Shown here piece after piece: positions 1-4,368 of a stretch of DNA of 5,779 nt (positions within the stretch are counted from its first letter, which is position 1; each line of letters begins with the position of its first letter). Position numbers and translations under genes: made by a program. This DNA is from an archaeon (lineage in GTDB: Archaea; Nanobdellota; Nanobdellia; Woesearchaeales; WJKL01). A model generated the notes under the pieces. It was given only the letters and a program-made list of their open reading frames with translations. It ran no database searches and was not told the DNA's origin. Location of the stretch: positions 1 through 5,779 of the forward strand of contig JAGVIO010000016.1 of assembly GCA_020056025.1 (NCBI GenBank), given 5' to 3'.

Positions 1-1
1 A

Positions 2-64
2 AAAAATCAAAGAGACCTACACCAAACATCCTTAAGCGGCTTCACTGGAAGCCCCGCACTTTAG
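2..64 (+). CDS. C-terminal tail of a TnpB-like protein (5' part outside the window)
   Basis: The frame read from base 2 gives about 20 residues, KNQRDLHQTSL then SGFTGSPAL, and stops at TAG (62-64) inside the loop of the hairpin. In IS200/IS605 elements the tnpB stop codon commonly falls in or next to this hairpin, with tails such as GSPxL, because the 3' end of tnpB overlaps the right end and the omega RNA. TnpB is an RNA-guided DNA nuclease, but no catalytic RuvC or zinc-finger residue lies in these few codons. The identification rests on the stop position, the tail and the element end. The gene could be intact or decayed upstream. Confidence 0.45.
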   Translation, partial: KNQRDLHQTSLSGFTGSPAL

Positions 65-71
65 TGCGGGG
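52..71 (+). ncRNA. Terminal hairpin of IS200/IS605 right end, probable 3' scaffold of an omega RNA
   Basis: CCCCGCAC (52-59) pairs perfectly with GTGCGGGG (64-71) across a TTTA loop. That is 8 bp, or 9 bp if the T60-A63 pair closes. In the IS200/IS605 family such hairpins are recognised by the Y1 transposase, and in TnpB systems the same end forms the 3' scaffold of the omega RNA, with the guide starting just past the element end. The hairpin is seen directly; its RNA role is inferred from family knowledge. A plain transcription terminator is less likely, since no T-run follows. Confidence 0.5.
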
Positions 72-74
72 AGG

Positions 75-332
75 ATGTCACTATGGATTATCGGAGCTGT
101 TGCAGCTGCAGGCTATTATGTTATGGCAAAACCAAAAGCAGCTAAAAAGCCAGCTGCAAAAGAGTCACTGGAAGCAATGAAAGAAAAGTATCTTTTGCAA
201 TTGAATAAATTTTTGAAAACATCATCAGATAAAGGATTTACAGAAGAGCAGATAAAAGAAGCTTTGGCTGGAAAAGGATGGCCTAAAGGATTTGTTGATG
301 ATTATTACAAGGCTTTCTTTAGCAAAAAGTAA
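75..332 (+). CDS. Small single-pass membrane protein with a C-terminal helical domain
   Basis: This 85-residue protein has one hydrophobic helix at residues 3-18 (LWIIGAVAAAGYYVMA), a Lys/Ala/Pro-rich linker (19-30), and a soluble part from about 31. Residues 45-83 have the pattern of a short helical module with a GFTEEQIKEAL...GW core, as seen attached to membrane proteins of small-genome archaea. No enzymatic motif is visible and I cannot name the function. The start is odd. ATG75 lies in the apparent IS200/IS605 right end, with GGGGAGG directly against it, too close for a normal Shine-Dalgarno. The only other early in-frame ATG (123, Met17) would remove the membrane helix. The helix looks genuine, so I keep 75, but the element may have replaced the native 5' end. 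The gene is 33 bp upstream of the glycyl-tRNA synthetase gene, same strand, but that gene appears to have its own promoter. Confidence 0.7.
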   Translation: MSLWIIGAVAAAGYYVMAKPKAAKKPAAKESLEAMKEKYLLQLNKFLKTSSDKGFTEEQIKEALAGKGWPKGFVDDYYKAFFSKK

Positions 333-334
333 AC

Positions 335-344
335 TTTTTATATG
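335..344 (+). promoter_or_regulatory. TATA-like promoter box of the glycyl-tRNA synthetase gene
   Basis: TTTTTATATG is centred near 340, about 26 bp before ATG366. Archaeal TATA boxes lie about 25-27 bp before the transcription start, so transcription should begin at or next to the start codon and give a leaderless mRNA. This agrees with the lack of a Shine-Dalgarno sequence before ATG366. The preceding T-run could also help end transcription of the small upstream gene. Confidence 0.5.
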
Positions 345-365
345 AATAATTGATTTGATGAAAAA

Positions 366-1892
366 ATGGCAAGCCCAATAACAATCGAGGAAATGACAGT
401 ATTCTGCAAAAAGAAAGGTTTAGTGTATCCTAGCTCTGAGATATACGGCGGAATGTCTGGATTCTGGGACTATGGGCCGCTTGGAGCAGAGCTTTTCAAT
501 AATATCAAAAATCACTGGTGGAAGCATTTTGTGCATGACAAAGAAAATATGGTAGGCATGGATGCAAGCATAATTTCCCATCCTCGAGTCTGGAAAGAAT
601 CTGGCCATGTGGATAATTTTGGAGATATGGTCTTGGCATGCTCCAAGTGCAGCAACAGGCTTCGCGCTGACCATTTTATCGAGGATACTCTTAAGATCAA
701 TGTTGAAGGAATGAAAGCGGCTGAAATAAACAAGCTGATTGCTGAAAATAAATTAAAGTGCCCGAAATGCAAAGGGAATTTCCAGGAGCTTAAGAATTTC
801 AATCTTCTTTTCAAGACAACTGTCGGAGCTGATGAGGAAAAAGGAAATATTGCTTATCTCAGGGGAGAGACTGCGCAGGGGATGTTCACTGACTTCAAGC
901 TGATTGCAGATACATCTAGATTGAAACTGCCTTTTGGTATTGCGCAGGTTGGAAAATGTTTCAGGAACGAGATTGCTCCCCGTGATTTTATGTTCAGATC
1001 CCGTGAATTTACAATAGGGGAATTTGAGTTTTTCATACACCCTGACAGCGATGAATGCGATGTCATGACTGAAGAGCATCTGAATCTGAAAGTGATGCTG
1101 CTTGATGCAGAGACACAGCAGCATGGAAAGAAAGATTTAAAGGAAACTACAATCGGAAAGATGCTTAAAGAAAAACGATTGGGAAAATGGCATGCTTACT
1201 GGCTTGCTGAGCAGATGATGTGGTTCTATTCAATCGGCCTGAAGAAAGAAGATCTGAAGATAAGAGAGCATACTAAATCTGAATTGTCACATTATTCTTC
1301 TGCAACATTTGACATGGATTATGCTTATCCTTTTGGCTCAAAAGAGATTGCAGGAAATGCAAACAGAGGACAGTATGACTTGAATCAGCATATGAAAGAA
1401 AGCAAAGAGAAATTAGAATTGTTTGACGAAGCCACTAAATCTAAAGTTGTGCCTAGGGTAATTGAGCCAACATTCGGAATGGACAGATTATTTTTGGCTG
1501 TTCTCTGCGATGCTTACAATGATGACAAGGAAAGAGGAAACATTGTTTTAAAATTAAATCCCAAATTAGCCCCTATAAAAGTTGGAGTATTTCCTTTGGT
1601 TAACAAGCTTAATGAGAATGCTCGTGCTGTTTTTGATACGTTGAAGAAAGAATTTCCTTGCCAGTTTGATACATCCGGATCTGTTGGAAGAAGATATGCT
1701 CGTGCAGATGAGATTGGAATTCCTTATTGCATTACATTTGACTTTGACAGCTTGGAAGATGAAGCTGTGACAATCAGAAACAGGGATGATACTAAGCAGA
1801 TAAGAGTGAAGGTATCTGAACTTAAGGAAACAATTAGGAAACTTCTGAACAAAGAAGCAGATTTTGAGAAGTGCGGAAAGGCTGTGAATTAA
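366..1892 (+). CDS. glyS: Glycyl-tRNA synthetase, archaeal/eukaryotic dimeric class II type
   Basis: This cytosolic enzyme charges tRNA-Gly with glycine using ATP. The 508 residues carry the class II signatures in order. Motif 1 region is at about 28-52 (GGMSGFWDYGPLGAELFNN). The conserved LRGETAQGMFTDF is at 165-177. Motif 2 is at 199-222 (FRNEIAPRDFMFRSREFTIGE). Motif 3 is at 366-380 (IEPTFGMDRLF, Arg374). The anticodon-binding domain runs from about 402 to 495, including SGSVGRRYARADEIGIPY. Two CxxC pairs (92/95 and 132/135) could form a zinc site in the insertion, as in related enzymes. Length is a little shorter than many archaeal homologues but no motif is missing. ATG366 is preferred: ATG358 is out of frame, and a TATA-like box sits about 26 bp upstream. 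The gene converges on a minus-strand gene with one base between stop codons. The symbol follows common archaeal usage (glyQS is also used). Confidence 0.97.
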   Translation: MASPITIEEMTVFCKKKGLVYPSSEIYGGMSGFWDYGPLGAELFNNIKNHWWKHFVHDKENMVGMDASIISHPRVWKESGHVDNFGDMVLACSKCSNRLRADHFIEDTLKINVEGMKAAEINKLIAENKLKCPKCKGNFQELKNFNLLFKTTVGADEEKGNIAYLRGETAQGMFTDFKLIADTSRLKLPFGIAQVGKCFRNEIAPRDFMFRSREFTIGEFEFFIHPDSDECDVMTEEHLNLKVMLLDAETQQHGKKDLKETTIGKMLKEKRLGKWHAYWLAEQMMWFYSIGLKKEDLKIREHTKSELSHYSSATFDMDYAYPFGSKEIAGNANRGQYDLNQHMKESKEKLELFDEATKSKVVPRVIEPTFGMDRLFLAVLCDAYNDDKERGNIVLKLNPKLAPIKVGVFPLVNKLNENARAVFDTLKKEFPCQFDTSGSVGRRYARADEIGIPYCITFDFDSLEDEAVTIRNRDDTKQIRVKVSELKETIRKLLNKEADFEKCGKAVN

Positions 1893-1898
1893 TTCACA
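1883..1898. repeat. 16-bp perfect palindrome across the convergent stop codons
   Basis: TGTGAATTAATTCACA reads the same on both strands and contains the stop codons of both converging genes (TAA 1890-1892 on plus, TGA 1896-1894 on minus). In RNA it could fold as a 6-bp stem with a TTAA loop on either strand. It may help separate the two transcripts, but the stem is AT-rich and no T-run follows directly, so a termination role is only a guess. Confidence 0.4.
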
Positions 1899-2271
1899 AA
1901 TTGCCTTGTTTCATTCCAAGGCCTTTTCTTATTTTATCATAATATTTATGGTCTCCTAGATGAAATTCTATGAATATTGAGTTTTTAACTTTTACAAAAA
2001 GTATCCTGTATTCGCTGTTTCCTATTGTGAATGCATGGCGGAAAGTCAGCAATTCCCGTATTTTCCAATTTTTATATTTCTTTTCTGAACCTATATACAA
2101 TGGAGGAATTTTCTTTTGAATGACTTCTGTTATCCAACTATATATCTTTTCAGCATACATTTCTGAAATCTGCTCTGCAACTTTTTTGAAATTGTCGCCA
2201 AGAAATTCTATCTTGTAATCCTGCGAGACCATTCCTTCTATTTTTGACTTGAATTCATCTGGATTGACCAT
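1894..2271 (-). CDS. Hypothetical protein, possibly RelE-fold toxin-like, partner of a nucleotidyltransferase
   Basis: I do not recognise this 125-residue protein with certainty. The first half is mostly helical and charged. The second half is strand-rich: RHAFTIGNSEYRILFVKV (78-95), then SIFIEFHLGDHKYYDKI (98-114). A YRILF strand followed by a strand and an H-K/Y-rich end resembles the layout of RelE/ParE-like toxins. Candidate working residues are Arg89, His104, His108, Tyr110/111 and Lys113. No set of residues proves RNase activity. The start ATG (2271) is backed by a Shine-Dalgarno AGGAG (2285-2281 on minus) 9 bases upstream. It overlaps the end of the upstream nucleotidyltransferase gene by 17 bp, so the two are surely co-transcribed and probably translationally coupled. 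A toxin/antitoxin-like pair is inferred from this arrangement. It ends one base from the glycyl-tRNA synthetase stop codon. Confidence 0.75.
   Translation of the reverse strand: MVNPDEFKSKIEGMVSQDYKIEFLGDNFKKVAEQISEMYAEKIYSWITEVIQKKIPPLYIGSEKKYKNWKIRELLTFRHAFTIGNSEYRILFVKVKNSIFIEFHLGDHKYYDKIRKGLGMKQGNL
1903..1938 (+). terminator. Probable terminator of the glycyl-tRNA synthetase gene
   Basis: GCCTTG (1903-1908) pairs with CAAGGC (1917-1922) across an 8-base loop, and is followed by CTTTTCTTATTTTATC. A stem followed by T-runs, 10 bases past the stop codon, suits an end of transcription; archaeal RNA polymerase terminates on T-runs even without a stem. The site lies within the last codons of the opposing gene, so it is also under coding constraint. 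Confidence 0.45.
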
Positions 2272-2923
2272 GAATATTAACTCCTAGAATACTATGCGTG
2301 AGGGTATATAAAAATCTTTGCGCTTCATATTCTTTTATTTCTTTGTAATAGCCTGCCTGCGTGTAGAAAAACCTTTTTGCATAAGATTTTTTCATGTGCT
2401 TTGCGATTATTGCAGGAATCTCTTTGTTTATGTAATCTATAATCTCTTCTTTTGTTTTGAATTGCTCTATCTTTTCTGAAAGCTGGAATGTATCAAGTAC
2501 ATCTCCTGTCCTGAAATATTCTGCGTAAAGCACAAGGTTTCTTGCCTCTTTCCTGAAGTTTTCATTGCCTGACATTATCAAAGGGACTGCTTCATTGATT
2601 ACGCTCCAGAAATCTGCAACAGTGACTTTCAATTGCTTTTGAGGAAGGATGTTTTTTGCAATACAACTTTTTGAGATAGAATGATAGAATAATGAATAAA
2701 GATCATTGAAATCAATGATTGAAACTCTTGCTTTATCATTATCTATCTTTATTTCTTTTTTTGCCCTTGAGATTATGAATATGTCTATGTCTTTGTAATC
2801 TTCTTTGAACAAGAATGAGCCTGTTATAAAACAATATTTTTGCTTTATCTTGCTTAGGATTTTTTCTGCTTCTGCAATTCTTTCTTTGATTATTCTTTGA
2901 TTTTTGGGATTGTATATTATCAT
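2255..2923 (-). CDS. Nucleotidyltransferase-fold protein (polymerase-beta-like), first gene of a two-gene cassette
   Basis: This 222-residue protein has the nucleotidyltransferase signature near its N-terminus: FITGSFLFKEDYKDIDIFII, with Gly35-Ser36 and the metal-binding pair Asp45/Asp47. A third acidic residue could be Asp71 in the strand VSIIDF. Residues 1-29 form a charged helix. The remainder (about 105-222) is mostly helical, without a motif I know. Enzymes of this fold transfer nucleotides to RNA, proteins or small molecules; the substrate here is unknown. The catalytic pair is intact, so activity is plausible. ATG2923 sits about 27 bp from a TATA-like box (2946-2955), which suggests a leaderless mRNA. 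It precedes and overlaps the small 125-residue gene by 17 bp, as in toxin-antitoxin operons where a nucleotidyltransferase disarms its partner. It is divergent from a second nucleotidyltransferase operon 293 bp away. Confidence 0.85.
   Translation of the reverse strand: MIIYNPKNQRIIKERIAEAEKILSKIKQKYCFITGSFLFKEDYKDIDIFIISRAKKEIKIDNDKARVSIIDFNDLYSLFYHSISKSCIAKNILPQKQLKVTVADFWSVINEAVPLIMSGNENFRKEARNLVLYAEYFRTGDVLDTFQLSEKIEQFKTKEEIIDYINKEIPAIIAKHMKKSYAKRFFYTQAGYYKEIKEYEAQRFLYTLTHSILGVNIHGQSR
2281..2285 (-). promoter_or_regulatory. Shine-Dalgarno site of the 125-residue gene
   Basis: On the minus strand AGGAG lies 9 bases before ATG2271, inside the coding end of the nucleotidyltransferase gene. 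It is the clearest ribosome-binding site in the window. It supports the start choice and the view that internal operon genes use Shine-Dalgarno sites while first genes may be leaderless. Confidence 0.6.
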
Positions 2924-2945
2924 CTGTTACTTAAAATATATATCT

Positions 2946-2955
2946 ATTTATAAAT
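2946..2955 (-). promoter_or_regulatory. TATA-like box of the minus-strand nucleotidyltransferase gene
   Basis: ATTTATAAAT is centred near 2950, about 27 bp before ATG2923 as read on the minus strand. This is the spacing expected for an archaeal TATA box with transcription starting at the start codon. No Shine-Dalgarno sequence lies before the ATG, consistent with a leaderless mRNA. The box is itself palindromic, so strand is assigned only from the distance to the gene. Confidence 0.5.
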
Positions 2956-2975
2956 TTATCTCTAATCTTTAATAT

Positions 2976-3067
2976 TATATAAAATAAGTAATACATATTG
3001 GCTGAGATGTATTAAAATAAGTATATTTGAAAGTACTAATTGCTAATTAAAATATATAAAATAAGTA
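2976..3067 (+). repeat. Three direct repeats of AAAATAAGTA, candidate operator sites
   Basis: AAAATAAGTA occurs exactly at 2981-2990, 3014-3023 and 3058-3067. The first and third copies extend to a 15-base exact match, TATATAAAATAAGTA (2976-2990 and 3053-3067). Starts are 33 and 44 bases apart, multiples of 11, which would place them on roughly the same DNA face. The base composition is very AT-rich, so chance contributes. The position in a divergent promoter beside two regulator-like genes favours a binding role. Confidence 0.4.
2989..3014. repeat. 8-bp inverted repeat, candidate operator
   Basis: TAATACAT (2989-2996) and ATGTATTA (3007-3014) are perfect reverse complements separated by 10 bases. 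The arms overlap the inner ends of the first two AAAATAAGTA copies, so the whole block 2981-3023 is an ordered array: direct repeat, arm, spacer, arm, direct repeat. A dimeric DNA-binding protein is a natural candidate to bind it. Confidence 0.4.
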
Positions 3068-3142
3068 TAAATGATGTTATTCTATTTTTATTTTATTCAC
3101 TAATTTATTTATTTTGATTTTTATATTATTTTAAACAAAAAG

Positions 3143-3151
3143 TTTATAAAT
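3143..3151 (+). promoter_or_regulatory. TATA-like box of the AbrB-like/nucleotidyltransferase/HEPN operon
   Basis: TTTATAAAT, preceded by an A-rich stretch (AACAAAAAG) that could serve as the BRE, predicts a transcription start near 3170-3175 and a leader of about 45 bases before ATG3217. A second TATA-like stretch (CTTATATTTTAA, about 3155-3166) would give a shorter leader. Which is used cannot be told from sequence. Confidence 0.45.
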
Positions 3152-3216
3152 AAGCTTATATTTTAATACAAATATTAATCTTTTTGTTGTGATTTAAGTA
3201 AGGTCTGGTCAGTTAC

Positions 3217-3381
3217 ATGGTAGAAATAAAGAGGAAACTGTACAAGAGAGGTAGTTCTTTTGAGACAACAGTACCTATGCCTTTGCTATTTGCAGTAGAT
3301 AAATCCAAGAAAAACAATGTTGTTTTCAAATATGATCCTGAGCTGCAGAAATGGTATCTGGAGGTTGAGGCTGAGAAATGA
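3217..3381 (+). CDS. Small AbrB-like (swapped-hairpin) DNA-binding protein
   Basis: This 54-residue protein begins MVEIKRKLYKRGSSFETTVP and ends in FKYDPELQKWYLEVE. A basic N-terminus, RG-S/T-F-TT-hP core, hydrophobic LLF and a later VVFKYD strand match the short AbrB/SpoVT-type transcription factors I know from small-genome archaea, which bind DNA as dimers through swapped hairpins. Family assignment is by recognition, not by search. Its stop codon overlaps the start of the winged-HTH nucleotidyltransferase gene in an ATGA, so it is the first gene of that operon. An antitoxin-like or self-repressing role is inferred from that position. The start is the only ATG before the conserved part. The Shine-Dalgarno match is weak (AAGGT, 12 bases upstream). 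Confidence 0.75.
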   Translation: MVEIKRKLYKRGSSFETTVPMPLLFAVDKSKKNNVVFKYDPELQKWYLEVEAEK

Positions 3382-3947
3382 CACTTGAAAAGTTATTTAC
3401 TTCAAAAACAAGGATTGAGGTTCTGCAGCATTTGTTGTTCTCTGGGAAAAGCACTCATCTGCGTAAATTGTCAAATGACTTGAAAAAACCAGTCAGTGCT
3501 GTAAAACGAGAAGTAGATAATCTTGCTTCAATAGGAATAGTCAAAAAAAGCGAAAATGAGATAAGCATAAACGAGGAATGCAATATAGTCTTAGATCTCA
3601 GAAATCTTTTTGTCAAAACTGATTCTTTTGTAAATCCTATTGCAAAATCACTAGAAAAGGCCAATTTGGATTTTGCTTTTGTCTTTGGCAGCTTTGCAAA
3701 GGGAAACTATACTGTTCAAAGCGATGTTGATCTGTTTATAGTAGGGGATTTGAAGCAAGCAGAATTACTGAAAATGCTGAAATCTGCTGAAAAAGAAATT
3801 CAAAGAGAGATAAATCCTGTGATATGGTCGTTGAATGAGCTGAAGAAGAATTCTGGCAAGAGCTTTGTAAGGGATATCGCAAAGGGCAAAATCATAATGA
3901 TAAAAGGAAATGAAAATGAGCTTCGAAAAATTATTGGAAACCAATAG
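3378..3947 (+). CDS. Winged-HTH/nucleotidyltransferase (MNT) fusion protein
   Basis: This 189-residue protein has a winged-helix DNA-binding domain at about 1-66 (LQHLLFSGKSTHLRKLSNDL, then a recognition-helix segment VSAVKREVDNLASIGIVKK). A minimal nucleotidyltransferase domain at about 95-178 follows, with the signature FAFVFGSFAKGN...SDVDLFIVG: Gly104-Ser105 and Asp116/Asp118. The segment REINPVIWSLNEL (143-155) lies where the third metal-binding Asp is often found, but shows Asn; this variant is common in this HTH-fused family as I remember it. Such proteins pair with HEPN proteins, where known MNT antitoxins AMPylate the HEPN toxin. The gene overlaps the AbrB-like gene by 4 bp and the HEPN gene by 38 bp, a tight operon. 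The fusion suggests it may also control transcription. Activity on the neighbour is inferred. Confidence 0.88.
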   Translation: MTLEKLFTSKTRIEVLQHLLFSGKSTHLRKLSNDLKKPVSAVKREVDNLASIGIVKKSENEISINEECNIVLDLRNLFVKTDSFVNPIAKSLEKANLDFAFVFGSFAKGNYTVQSDVDLFIVGDLKQAELLKMLKSAEKEIQREINPVIWSLNELKKNSGKSFVRDIAKGKIIMIKGNENELRKIIGNQ

Positions 3948-4368
3948 GATTGCGAAAGTTGAGAAAAAGGAGTTTGACCTTTCTCTTGCTGAAAGAGACC
4001 TTTCTTCTTCGAGAAACAGCTTTAATTCCAAAGATTTTGACTGGGCTCTGTCAATAGCTTACAATGCTACTTTGCAAGCAGGCAGGGCTTTGATGTTTTA
4101 TCTTGGATACAGGCCAATTGGCAAGGAACAGCACAAAATAGTCTTTGAATTTTTGGCAGAGGCAGAATTTGATATCAATATGGTGGATTATTTTGACAGC
4201 ATAAGGAAAACAAGGCATATTGCAGTGTATGATGCTGCACAGTCTGTCTCAGAAAGCATGGCGCAGGAAGCAATTGAGCAGGCATCTACCTTTGTTCACA
4301 AAATTAGAACATTTGTTCATAAAATTAGAACAGAAGCAGATATAAAAAAGAGGATAAACTTTAGATGA
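3910..4368 (+). CDS. HEPN-domain protein, partner of the nucleotidyltransferase
   Basis: The 152-residue all-helical protein fits HEPN: FDWALSIAYNATLQAGRALMFYLGYRP (43-69), a HKIVFEFL helix (75-82), and DSIRKTRHIAVYDA (96-109). Many HEPN proteins are RNases with an R-X4-6-H motif; in MNT-paired ones it is RX4HXY, whose Tyr is AMPylated. Here the segment reads R99-K-T-R102-H103-I-A-V-Y107-D. Arg and Tyr are present but the position two before Tyr is Ala105, so the usual catalytic His is missing there. This R..R....Y form is typical of another HEPN branch (COG1895/COG2250-like) and may act by binding rather than cutting RNA. ATG3916 (Met3) is a possible alternative start with a better-spaced AAAGGA. 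A 7-residue TFVHKIR unit is duplicated at 127-140. The gene overlaps its neighbours by 38 bp and 4 bp. Confidence 0.85.
   Translation: MKMSFEKLLETNRIAKVEKKEFDLSLAERDLSSSRNSFNSKDFDWALSIAYNATLQAGRALMFYLGYRPIGKEQHKIVFEFLAEAEFDINMVDYFDSIRKTRHIAVYDAAQSVSESMAQEAIEQASTFVHKIRTFVHKIRTEADIKKRINFR
4288..4329 (+). repeat. 21-bp tandem duplication within the HEPN gene
   Basis: Two adjacent 21-base units (4288-4308 and 4309-4329) differ at only two sites (4290/4311 and 4299/4320). Both differences are silent third positions (ACC/ACA for Thr, CAC/CAT for His), so both encode TFVHKIR. The copy adds exactly seven residues, two helical turns, to the C-terminal helix. Confidence 0.9.

Larger units (their letters stand above)
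1..81 (+). mobile_element. Right end of an IS200/IS605-type (TnpB) insertion element, partial
   Basis: The sequence shows a strong GC-rich hairpin at 52-71 in an otherwise AT-rich region, followed by GAGGATGTCAC (71-81). From memory of the family, many archaeal and bacterial IS200/IS605 elements end in this way: GAAGCCCC-type stem, TTTAG or TTCAG loop, matching GGGG arm, then AGGATGTCAC. A short open frame ending in the hairpin loop fits the tail of tnpB. The body of the element would lie upstream of this window, so transposase type, left end and target site cannot be seen. The exact right boundary (about 81) is inferred from the remembered consensus. An isolated remnant is as possible as an intact element. 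Confidence 0.6.
2924..3216. promoter_or_regulatory. AT-rich divergent promoter region between the two nucleotidyltransferase operons
   Basis: These 293 bases hold no credible gene. They contain TATA-like boxes for both flanking operons, three copies of AAAATAAGTA, and an 8-bp inverted repeat (2989-3014). The 3' half (about 3070-3135) is T-rich on the plus strand with no further structure that I can see. Two DNA-binding proteins, the AbrB-like and the winged-HTH product, are encoded directly downstream, so self-regulation here is likely but inferred. Confidence 0.6.

Noticed and set aside
83..145. ATG83 as an alternative start, well spaced from GGAGG (70-74)
   Set aside because: It is in another frame and gives only about 20 codons of Cys/Leu-rich sequence without any recognisable feature.
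358..366. ATG358 as start of the glycyl-tRNA synthetase
   Set aside because: It is out of frame with the conserved synthetase reading frame.
753..1124. Minus-strand open frame within the synthetase gene
   Set aside because: It lies entirely opposite the motif 2 region of the synthetase and shows no domain or promoter of its own.
2034..2058. R-X6-H (Arg72 to His79) in the 125-residue minus-strand protein as a HEPN catalytic motif
   Set aside because: The spacing fits R-X4-6-H loosely, but the protein after it is strand-rich rather than all-helical, and no HEPN helix pattern is present.
2976..3067. CRISPR-like array
   Set aside because: The repeat is only 10-15 bases, the spacing is uneven and the sequence is AT-rich low complexity; no cas gene is present.
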